Below, in pieces: positions 55,684 to 64,000 of a stretch of DNA of 64,000 bases. The stretch lies in contig CP099842.1 of NCBI GenBank assembly GCA_030062745.1, positions 6,119,822 to 6,183,821 of the forward strand, given 5' to 3'. The first letter of the stretch is position 1. Each line of letters opens with the position of its first letter. The notes under the pieces are model-generated. The model made no database searches. It worked only from the letters and a program-made list of their open reading frames with translations, and was not told where the DNA came from. The translations under genes and the position numbers were made by a program. Source of the stretch: Capitulum mitella (Eukaryota > Arthropoda > Thecostraca > Pollicipedomorpha > Pollicipedidae).

Positions 55684-57113
55684 AAATGCTCCGTCTTCCA
55701 TAAACGGACATTTTTCCGTTATCCTCGTGATGACCTTTGACCTGATTTTGTCATGTTGAGCATTTTCGTGGTTTGACCATGCTTTGCTCTCCCATCTTCG
55801 TGAGAATGTAGAACAATAGGTGCTCTGACATCTGCAATAAGCGTGACAAAGAAAAACTGCATAAATTCCAGCGTCTTTAAATGTCACAACCTATGTACTG
55901 CCAATCAGCGCTCGCAAAATATACCTTGAAGCATCTGAGGAATGTTGGTTGTTTTCATGCCTCTCGTTTGTCTGATTATGCTACAATTCGGTGTGCCAAT
56001 GCCCTGCTTACGTACTACACATCAGCTTAACTTTAGTGGTCCAGGGTCAAAGGTCATGGCGCCTCATCACAGATCGACCCCATGCCATCCAGACATGATA
56101 CGCACCTTTTCTCCATTTTTAAACGACAATGAGCCTATTCAGTGTCATTAGACCCCAAAGCCAACTGGGACAATCTAAACCGTGCATTGGGACCATCTGA
56201 AGATCAACCTAGGTTACTGACCGTGATTGGCCTTGGACGAGCTATGATGACATTAAATTTAAGTTTTTTTATTGATTATAAATTTCACATTTATTAACAT
56301 CAATCCACAATGTTGTGACATTTGTTTCCTGAAAAGTAGGGGCTTTTGTTGCAAATGGCGGTCTGTTCACATGCAAGATACATGTTTTCGAACTACAGAT
56401 TCAAGGAATGATGTCGTTACTAAATTGTCAACACCCTCCAGGGACATCGAAGAAATGTCCGATATTTGGATAACCTGAATAAGTAAAAAATATTCGCAAG
56501 ATCCGAAATCCGTGACTTGAAACTTAAATCCATGGCCATCATAGCTCTCTCAAGGTCAGTCAAGGTTCGTGACTTTGGTTCACGTTTAAATGGTCCCGAT
56601 GCACGGCTAAGATTGTCGTAGTTGGATTTAGGGTCCCAGAGCATCGGGTAGACTCACTTTTGTTAAAAAGTGGAGAAAATGTATACGTCAAATCTGGATG
56701 GCAGGGGGTCAATTGGTGATGAGGTGCCACAACCTTTGACCCTTGACCTTTCAGATCAAGAAATTTGAAAGTTAAGCTGATGTACAGTATACAGGCAGGG
56801 CATTGTGCACACCATATTGTAGCATAATCGGACAAACAAAAGGCTAGAAATCAACCAACATTCATTGAATGGCCTCGGGGCATATTCCTCAAGCGCCACT
56901 TGGCAACACACAGGTTGAAGTTTGCCCAGAAATACTTTCTTGTCGCGCTTATTGCAAATGCCAGGGCACCTGCCGTGCTACCTTTCCTCAAAGATCAGAG
57001 GGAGCAAAGCGTGGTCATACCAGAGAAATGTTTGATTTGACCTATTGTTGTAAAAGGTCATGCTTGGATGATCGATAAAAATGATCTATCTATGAAAACT
57101 AGAACATTTCTGC
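55684..57113. repeat. Long imperfect inverted repeat (~580-bp arms)
   Basis: The left arm (about 55,684-56,265) matches the reverse complement of about 56,518-57,113 in the same order over its length. Examples are TTTGTCTGATTATGCTACAA (left) and TTTGTCCGATTATGCTACAA (right, reversed), the shared words CATCAGCTTAACTTT and GCTATGATG, and TGCAATAAGCG. The spacer is about 250 bp. Both arms hold AAAGGTCA words. This is either a foldback element or two head-to-head copies of one repeat. It has no coding frame. Confidence 0.88.
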
Positions 57114-57499
57114 ATCCCGCTGCGTTAAGCTAACTTTTCTGTGGCGATATATCACCAAGTGATGGACATTGGAATCGTGCCAGGGCGGACCCAGGATTTC
57201 GCCAGGGGGACAATTTTCAGCTTCCGGCTTTCCTCCCTCCCTTCAATCCGGGCCCACTTTTTTTTTGCTCTTCAGATATGAAAAAATTGATCTACTTTTG
57301 AAAAAAAAACATTTGATCTACTCGGGTCCAGGCCAAAATATTTCAAGTAATTTGGTGTTTTTACCAGATGAAGTAATCGAGAATTTAAGCGAGTCACCTC
57401 ATTCATGAAAGTTTACGTTTTGTTCGCCTACAAAGTGGTCAAAATATGGTAACAACGGCGGGATTTCAGGCGGTTGTGTCCCTTTCTCCGTTTGAAATG

Positions 57500-59030
57500 T
57501 CGTGTCTATGTCTGCCTCAGGAGTCCCTCTGCCCCCTCGTAGCTTCTGGAGGCTTTTTTTGCCACTTTTTGGTGTCGGCCGTCTACCGTGTTGCAGCCCT
57601 CGAAGTGGTCTCAGGCTCCTTTTACAATTTCACGTTTCCCTCGGACGCCTTGAGCGCTTCTTTGGCAGTTTCAGAGACACCTCGGGCTGTGCTATGGACC
57701 CATCTGGCAGTTTCAAGGGCACTTCAGTCATCTCGGATTCTTTCCTGTCGTCCCTGTGAATTTTTGCCGTCTAAGAAGCCCCTCAGGGTCCTCTACAAAT
57801 CTCTCTCTCCTGTTGCTAGAAACTGTTTGTAAGCAGTCCCAAAGGCCCTCTCTAGCAGTCTCAGCGGACCCTCTGTTGTCCTAGGTGTCCCTCTTGTCGT
57901 CTCTGGGGAACACTTTTGCCGTCTTGGGGACCTTCTGGCAGTCGCAAAAAACCTTTTGGCGATTCCAGGGCCCCTGCGCAGTGTTATGGGCCCTCTGAAC
58001 GTCTCCGGTAGTCTCCATGACTGTATCAGGGGTCTTCCTCTGTTACATGAGGCATATCTAACAGTCTAAGGGCCCCTCTAGCCGTACCAAGGGCCCTTTG
58101 TTGGCGCTTTAAGATCCTCACTGACAGTCTCAGGGGGACCTTTTCCTTGCCAGGAGCCCGTTTTACAGACCCGGGGATTTTCTGGCCGTCCAGGGCCCTT
58201 ATACTGTCACAGAAATTTTCTTATCGTCTTTGCCTCGCAGGGGCCCTCCGGACATTTTTGGCGGTCTCCTGAGACATCTGCCTTGCAGGCGCCCACGGTG
58301 CCATCGCAGGACCCACCTAACTTTCCTGGGGCCCCCTGATTGCATTAAGAACCCCTCAGGTTTTCATGAAGACCAGTGCAGCCCATTTGGGGCCACTTTC
58401 GAGGTTGAGGAGGCCACTGATGAATTCTTGTTCAGGTGGTCTCTCTGGCTGGCCAGGATTTCCTTATGCCGTGCTAGGCACCTTCTTAAGTTCTTTCCGT
58501 CTCAGGGTTTTTTCTAGCACTTAAAGCGGTCTCATGGATCCTTTGCCGTGCTTGGGCCGTTGTTACCCTTGGATGATTTTAAGGGCTATTTTATTTTTAT
58601 TTTATTTTTATTTTATGTTTTATTTTTATTTTTCCCATCTTAGGGGCCATCTTGCCGTCTCGGGGTCTTATTTATCTTGTCGGAGGCTCTTTGATTGCAT
58701 CAGAAACCTTCGGCTTTTCACACCGGTCCGTGAAACTCATTCGGGGCCCGTATGACACTCCAGCGGCCCTTGTGCCGCCCCATGATCTCAGTCCTCATCT
58801 TCACCATCTCCAGGGCCTTGTGACCCTTCTAGCGGTCTTAGGGGCAATCCGCCGTGTTGGGGCCCTGTACTGGCTCCAGAGGCTTTTTGGGAGCTTCAGG
58901 AGCCCTTCTATGCGTCTCAGGGATCACTTCAACTCTCCCAGAGGCCCCATGACTGCATCAAGAACCGATCACGTTTTCACAAAGATCCCGTGAAGTTCAT
59001 ACAGGACCCCTTTTGAGTCTAAGAGTGGCC
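57500..59030. repeat. Degenerate ~20-21 bp minisatellite, ~70 units
   Basis: Units drift around CCCTCTGGCAGTCTCAGGGG. Examples are CCCTCTAGCCGTACCAAGGG, ACACTTTTGCCGTCTTGGGG and CCTTCTGGCAGTCGCAAAAA. Spacing stays near 20-22 bp over 1.5 kb in spite of heavy divergence. A related stretch lies at 61,500-61,640. Confidence 0.8.
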
Positions 59031-59055
59031 CTTCTAGGCCGGCCCTAGAAGGGCC
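59027..59055. repeat. 12-bp hairpin at the end of the minisatellite
   Basis: GGCCCTTCTAGG (59,027-59,038) pairs exactly with 59,044-59,055 across a 5-nt loop. Confidence 0.85.
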
Positions 59056-59125
59056 CGAACAATTCCCAGGCCTCGGGGAGGGGGCGATCACCCCTATCGC
59101 CCCCCCATTGCGGGATCCGCGCCTG

Positions 59126-59540
59126 AATCCCGAAATGTCCGTAAAAATACGAGACCTTTCAAGACCTGTAACTTTGACCTCATAGGTCATCCGAGGCGTA
59201 GAAATGTTGGTTGCCTATTGCTCCGTAGGTACTATGAACCTACCAAATTTCATCAAAATCGGAAGGGTCGGGGCAATTTTGGTGCGATCTGACGTGGATT
59301 GATCCTTGTCGCAGTTTCGCGCCCCAAAAATGCCAACCGGTGATTTGACCTAGGATGACCTCTGGTGATCCCAGCATTAACTTGATTGGGTTAAATATGG
59401 TTGCTTTCTTCTGGTTGGGGCAAGGGATTTCCAATGGAATTTTGGCTTTTTCCGTGGGACTTATTTGTTCTGAGATCTTAGGGAGAGGGTCTCATGACCC
59501 CGGACCCGGCGAAGGTGGATCCGGAGGCCGGCCCGGAGAA
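59126..59540. repeat. TGACC-rich repeat segment
   Basis: TTTGACCTCATAGGTCATC (59,174) and TTTGACCTAGGATGACCTC (59,343). AAATTTCATCAAAATCGG near 59,244 is the reverse form of the GATTTCGATGAAA word in element C. Confidence 0.5.
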
Positions 59541-59546
59541 GTTTAA

Positions 59547-60753
59547 CCCTATGCCGTGCTGGTGGGGGTACAACTTCTGCCTCTTCCGGTTTTTCGCTCG
59601 TCATTCCCGGGATTTTGGGAGCTGCTTTACGAAACTTAGCGACTTTTCCTAAATTCGCTTTTTCACGTATTGTAACACAATGTCAAAAATTTACCTCCTC
59701 CAGAGACGGTCCCACTTTCAGGGAGGTATGTTTGAGGAATATCACGCTTTCTGGAGATCGCGCACCTGGACGTGGTAATGTACTATTTTCATGTGCTTTA
59801 TACTGTCGTGGATAGTTCAAATGATCGAAACATTTGTAATGTGCGCATTTTTGGCAATTCAAAAAATGTTACTCAGTGGCGGATTTAAGGCATGTAAAAA
59901 AGGCGTATTTATATTTCTTTATTCCTAAGAATGCATGACTTGCTGTACGAATAAAACAAAGCGAACGTATGCTATGGACATGTTTAACCTGATCTACGCA
60001 TATAATTCACCTTATATATGCTGGCAGGGCTGTCTCTAGGCATTGGTTTTAGTGTACGGATCAGTGGGCCTAACAGACATCTGGATATGTGTCATTGGTT
60101 TTGGTAGTTCCACGTCTGTTTAAATCAAATGCCTTATATTTCTGTGAAAATAAAAATCGAACGCGGATCCAGGGCAGTGTAAAAGAGGGTGTTTTGTTTC
60201 TTCTTATGCCTGAGAAACTATGGTTCATTCTATCATGAAAAAATTACCCCACTTGTTCTGGTAACTGGATCTGCGTATGTGCATTCGTTATGTGCGTTTG
60301 TTATTTGTATGCAATATGGCATGTGACGCATATGGAAATATTTTCCAAACACGGATAAGCTTACCACACTCAAGATATGTTGTAAAATGAATTAACATTT
60401 CCTAAAAACGTGTCTCTGTATACGCCTACGAATTTTGAAAATGGACCTCTTTTTAACATATGTCATAGTCCTCTCAGTTGCTGATAACATGACATAGTTT
60501 AGAACAAAATCGGGGATAAAATGCGGCCAGAAAGCTTTTATAGGTATAGCCCGATTTATATCCATCTTCATCCTCTAGACCACTTTTCAAAAATTTCCAA
60601 CATTTCTTCCTTGAGTAATCTAGATCTCGCTATAGGCATGGAATGCCATTTTCCTCTAGGAAATCGGGTCAATAGTTGTCTAGATTGCAGGGGGGAGGGC
60701 ACAGTAAGCCTCAGTCCGGCATTGCACGTAACGGGCAGGAGTGCGAAACAGGG
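59547..60753. mobile_element. Possible fourth TTAA-flanked element
   Basis: TTAA (59,543-59,546) plus CCCTATGCCGTGCTGG at the left and, inverted, CCCTGTTTCGCACTCC plus TTAA (60,754-60,757) at the right give 1,207 bp, close to the other three. The ends agree only loosely, and there is no paired G/C hairpin. The interior holds no gene. Confidence 0.45.
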
Positions 60754-60759
60754 TTAAAA

Positions 60760-61495
60760 AACACCAGAGTGTTTTTCTCGGTCAGAGCTAAGGAGGGAGG
60801 GGCACTCGCAAGAGACATACACTAAACAAGCCCCGACCTAAAAGCATCCAGCTGACGAAAAAAGAATGGCTAAAGGATAAAAGGCGTTTTACCCTGAGGT
60901 GGGAGCAGGACGCCTTTTGGCAGCTGTTCGCGCAAGCAGTTTTCTGACGTATGTCGAAGCCTTAAAAAGATTCAGGTTCACTCACATAGATACAGAAATG
61001 ATGGTCGTTCATACAAGCGGAAGACTCGCTCAGCGGCGGGCTAGATGGACAATCGGAAGTTTCCTGGTGCGTTTTGCCTCGATTTGACCTACATAGCACA
61101 TAGCTTGGAGTTCGTGAATATTCATTTCCATGAACATTCAGAAATGGGTGCAGTTATGTTTATCCATTTTGAAGGACCGAAAGTGATCTCAAATTCATTA
61201 AAACGTTAGCGTTTGTCACCTGCCTACTTCAACAGAAAATCTACGTAAGACCTAAAAACGTTTAGCCAAACACCTAATCCATCATCCCAATTCAAAACTG
61301 ATTTCCCATTCACAAAATAAATCCTTCCTGCAAATAGACAGCGCAACTTCAGCGTCGTTTCCTTACTGCATCGCGCATTAATCGTTTTCCGGAAACTGGG
61401 AACAATTAGGGGATTTTGGAACGCCAAAGATGTGTCAGTTTCATGTCCCAAACCATGATGTTATACTTTTAGCGACTCATTTCAGCGGTGTCTTC
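60760..61495. other. No gene recognised
   Basis: Short frames only, with no motif. Confidence 0.45.
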
Positions 61496-61499
61496 GTCA

Positions 61500-61640
61500 T
61501 ATCAGGGCCTATTGGCAGCAACGAGCCTCTTGACCATTGTTAGAAACACTGGTCGTCCTGGAGACCCATTCACCATCTCAGGGACTTATTGGCAGGCTCA
61601 AAATCCTGGATGACAGTACCCGGAGCCTCCTGTTGATTCA
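61500..61640. repeat. Short stretch of the ~20-bp minisatellite family
   Basis: CAGGGCCTATTGGCAGC, CTCTTGACCATTGTTAG and CATCTCAGGGACTTATTGGC keep the spacing and core of the 57.5-59.0 kb array. Confidence 0.55.
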
Positions 61641-61936
61641 TGTGCCCCAACCCCACATGTTCGGGATCTGGACTTCTTAGTAAATTGGTTTTCATTACTA
61701 TTGTGCTGCAACTGTTAACCGAAAACTTTCTGCTTGTATTGTACATTGAGCATGGTATACTTTTGGGCTGTCAGGAGACCGTAAGGAGAGGAAGGGGCTT
61801 GTTAGTTTCGATACAGTGAAACTAGGACCAATGCTGATGCCTGCGCAGATAAAAACATGTGTAGAAGAATCTATGTGCGATTCAAGGTTAAATATTTTCC
61901 TGATATTCTGGGTCGACTTTGTGCGAACCTATGGAT

Positions 61937-62188
61937 TAGAGATGCAAAAAATCCGTACGGGCACGTCAGCCGGAAAAAACCTACCGGCGGTGCCAGGCTG
62001 GTATGTGGTCTGACAATGCCCGTACATTGCCGGTGTCAGGAAATTTCGGCCAACACTGAGTACATTGAAAGCCAGAAGCAGCACCGCTACCATCCGAACG
62101 TTGCCGGTTCCAAGCCGGTGCACCATGCCTCTTGGATGGTGTGGTATAGGGCTGGCAGTCGGTTTTTCGAGATTTTTTTGCATCTCTA
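61937..62188. mobile_element. hAT-like MITE, 252 bp
   Basis: The ends TAGAGATGCAAAAAATC (61,937-61,953) and, inverted, TAGAGATGCAAAAAAATC (62,171-62,188) are 17-18 bp inverted repeats of the hAT (C/T)AGRGATGC kind. The flanking 8 bp are CTATGGAT and CTAGGGAT (seven of eight match), the hAT target-site length. No coding content. The 208-codon minus-strand frame 61,929-62,555 runs through it and is not a gene. Confidence 0.75.
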
Positions 62189-62199
62189 CTAGGGATGTC

Positions 62200-62775
62200 C
62201 GGAATAGAGGCGCATTTTTTTGTATAAAAAATAATAATCCGGCCCACGGCTCGCCCGTCCCGACCAAATAATGACTCAGTGAGCAAAATCCCAACATATT
62301 ACCCTGTGGATTAAACAAAATATTTATATTCAGGCACACCGGGCTAAAACAATTGATCCCACAGGAACTCCATGATATTTGGTCGGCAGCCCAGTGAAGA
62401 GTGTACCGAGCCAAGTCATGGTCAATGGGATCAACAGTAAGATTTTGACCGAGCGCTTTCTTTGAGGGAAAATAATCATAGTAGTGGTTGCATGGTGCTT
62501 CAAATGCAATATTGGCAAGACTACTTACGATTTCACTCGAAAAAACCCGAAACACATTATTTCCCCCGACACAGACTGCGTCGTCACGGGTATGCTAACC
62601 GCCAGACGCTTGCGTAGGGATTTTTGAAGTTTCTGCGTTAAATAGTTTTTTTACGTGAGATCTCGACGCTGATTGGTCGTCGGGCGGACTCAAGGCGCAA
62701 TCAAGAGTAATAAAAAAGGTTCGGGAAATAACTAATGCGATATTAATTATCTTTAAAATAAAAAAGTTAGTCGTT
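62200..62775. other. No gene recognised
   Basis: Nothing recognised. Confidence 0.45.
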
Positions 62776-62783
62776 GTAATAAC

Positions 62784-62834
<51 letters not shown>
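62784..62834. repeat. AAT trinucleotide microsatellite
   Basis: (ATA)n of about 50 bp, followed by less regular AAT/AAC words to about 62,860. Confidence 0.95.
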
Positions 62835-62835
<1 letters not shown>

Positions 62836-63002
62836 TAACAAACAACAATAATAATAAAAAAGTAAAAATATTACAAAGATGGAAGTGAAGTTGCAATTTG
62901 AAAAATACAAAAAAACAGTGAAATAAAATGTCTGAAAAAGAAATCACGGAACAAAACCGGAAAATATTAGAAAGTGAAATAAAACAACAAATAAAAATTT
63001 AC

Positions 63003-63153
63003 CCTAACCTAACATAGTAACCTAACCTAACCTAACACAACCTAACCCAACCTAACCTTACCTAGCCTAGCCTAGTCTGGCCTAGCCTAACCTAACCTAA
63101 CCTAACCTAACCTAACCTTATCTAACCTAGCCCAGCTCAACCCAACCTAGCAA
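63003..63153 (-). repeat. Interstitial telomere-like (TTAGG)n tract, degenerate
   Basis: CCTAA units on the + strand (TTAGG on -), with a pure core of six to seven units near 63,085-63,117 and variants CCTAG, CCTTA and CCCAA around it. (TTAGG)n is the ancestral arthropod telomere repeat. The degeneracy shows an internal site, not a chromosome end. Confidence 0.85.
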
Positions 63154-63159
63154 CCTAAT

Positions 63160-64000
63160 GTAATCTAACAAGTATTAAATGCCATAATGTAAAAATACTG
63201 ATATCAGATATCCCAGCAATTATCTAATACAATAACATAACGGCGTAATAATTCAGTAGTTCCTTCAAGTTCAGTTTGTGGCAACAGAATAGAATTTTCG
63301 TATTTATGACGTCATGAATCGCTTGAAGATGGATGCAGGGTCTACACATCCTTGATTTCAATAAGCTTAACCTTGGCGATACTACATTTTCCGCCGCGGA
63401 ATAATGTTGTTCTCCGCCATTCGACCGCAGCACGGTATTACTGTGTGGTACGTTATCGTTACGATTTTGTCGTTATTTTTTAGAAAATCAAGTAGTGGAA
63501 AGTATGGTTAGAAACAGGATGATATATTCTTTACATTGGTGGCAATTATACAAAGGATTGATTGCGCTTTCGTCGGGCAGAAACTTACCCTTAGCCGTCA
63601 ATGGTGTGGATTAACTGAGTTGAAAGCTTACATGTCTGGTCTAGACGCATTAAAACTGCCCAAATTTAACATTAACACGCGCAGTAGAAGGGGGTTTCGT
63701 GCTAAAGCGCAATGGAAGGGGTGGAGGTCGAAAAGTGACTCCTCCATTCTCGACAACGGAAAGAGCTAGAGACATGAAATTTTATCGACACGGGGGGCCA
63801 TAACGATTTACATTGTGTGCACTTTTCATGAACCCTAGACTAATATCTTCAAGGTCAAATGAGGTGGAAAAGGTCAACTTTCGACATTTTCTCAGCCTGT
63901 ACAGGCCATTCCTTTTACAACTTTTACAACTTACAACTTTTTCCTTCATACAACTTTTCGAGCGAAACGAGGAAAAGGGTGTTTGTTTGGACGTCAAAAC
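63160..64000. other. No gene recognised
   Basis: Short frames only. AGGTCAAATGAGGTGGAAAA with a further AGGTCAA lies at 63,850-63,876. TTTTACAACTTTTACAACTT-like short repeats are near 63,910-63,940. Confidence 0.45.

Larger units (their letters stand above)
57181..59125. mobile_element. Candidate hAT-like element enclosing the minisatellite
   Basis: The left end CAGGGCGGACCCAGGATTTC and the inverted right end CAGGCGCGGATCCCGCAATG both fit the CAGGGGCGGATCC-type ends of hAT non-autonomous elements. The putative 8-bp duplications (AATCGTGC, AATCCCGA) match at only five positions, so the pairing of these two ends is uncertain. The interior is almost wholly tandem repeat. A G/C-run hairpin GGGGGCGAT...ATCGCCCCC lies at the right. 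Confidence 0.4.

Noticed and set aside
57500-59030. CRISPR-like array
   Set aside because: Units are contiguous, ~20 bp and highly variable with no constant repeat or spacers; this is a eukaryotic minisatellite.
61929-62555. 208-codon minus-strand frame
   Set aside because: It crosses a hAT-like MITE and unrelated sequence, with no domain.
1-64000. LTR retrotransposons, endogenous retroviruses, Polintons
   Set aside because: No long terminal repeats, integrase, protease, capsid or viral polymerase motifs were recognised on either strand.

Overview
This is eukaryotic genomic DNA: mostly non-coding, with long introns and many decayed transposons. I infer an arthropod, probably a crustacean. 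The evidence is an interstitial run of CCTAA (the arthropod TTAGG telomere unit) near 63.0-63.15 kb, GC-rich short exons in an AT-richer background, and transposon families common in arthropods. The species cannot be named from the sequence.

Host gene. One host gene is supported, on the + strand. Five exons (13,543-13,619; 24,655-24,750; 25,277-25,348; 28,195-28,281; 38,612-38,764) have consensus AG/GT borders and compatible phases, and encode the C-terminal ~160 residues of a small multi-pass membrane protein. It resembles the arthropod four-transmembrane family of the DUF4728 type. The first transmembrane exon and the promoter were not found and probably lie upstream of the window.

Transposons. 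The introns and flanks are packed with mobile elements: (i) a mariner-type transposase relic (850-1,450, -) and a second Tc1/mariner relic (28,552-29,000, -); (ii) a ~3.7 kb non-LTR retrotransposon with endonuclease and reverse transcriptase (19,191-22,850, +); (iii) a nearly complete pogo/Tigger element with perfect 26-bp inverted ends (33,921-35,744) and an older pogo-like relic (45,410-46,480, -); (iv) two copies of one tRNA-derived SINE (11,036-11,178, + and 14,555-14,732, -); (v) three clear ~1.2 kb TTAA-flanked piggyBac-like non-autonomous elements (9,020-10,243; 26,467-27,679; 29,820-31,037) plus a possible fourth (59,547-60,753) and a fragment (33,422-33,720); (vi) hAT-like elements (61,937-62,188, and possibly 57,181-59,125, which contains a degenerate ~20-bp minisatellite); (vii) a long inverted repeat (arms near 55.7-56.26 and 56.52-57.1 kb). 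No LTR retrovirus-like element, Polinton or CRISPR array was recognised.

Main signal. The TTAA elements share an unusual plan: TTAA target, short CCCT/CCCG end, then a G-run/C-run hairpin next to each end. They and other repeats in the window are full of AGGTCA/TGACCT nuclear-receptor half-sites. In three places these form 13-bp inverted repeats with a 1-bp spacer that match the ecdysone-receptor consensus. Transposon-dispersed hormone response elements are the most interesting hypothesis here; binding is not shown.

Layout: 0-13.5 kb flank (mariner relic, TTAA element, SINE, repeats); 13.5-38.8 kb host gene with transposon-filled introns; 38.8-50 kb microsatellites, a pogo relic and sequence with no recognised gene; 50-64 kb TGACC-rich repeats, inverted repeat, minisatellite, MITEs and the telomere-like tract.
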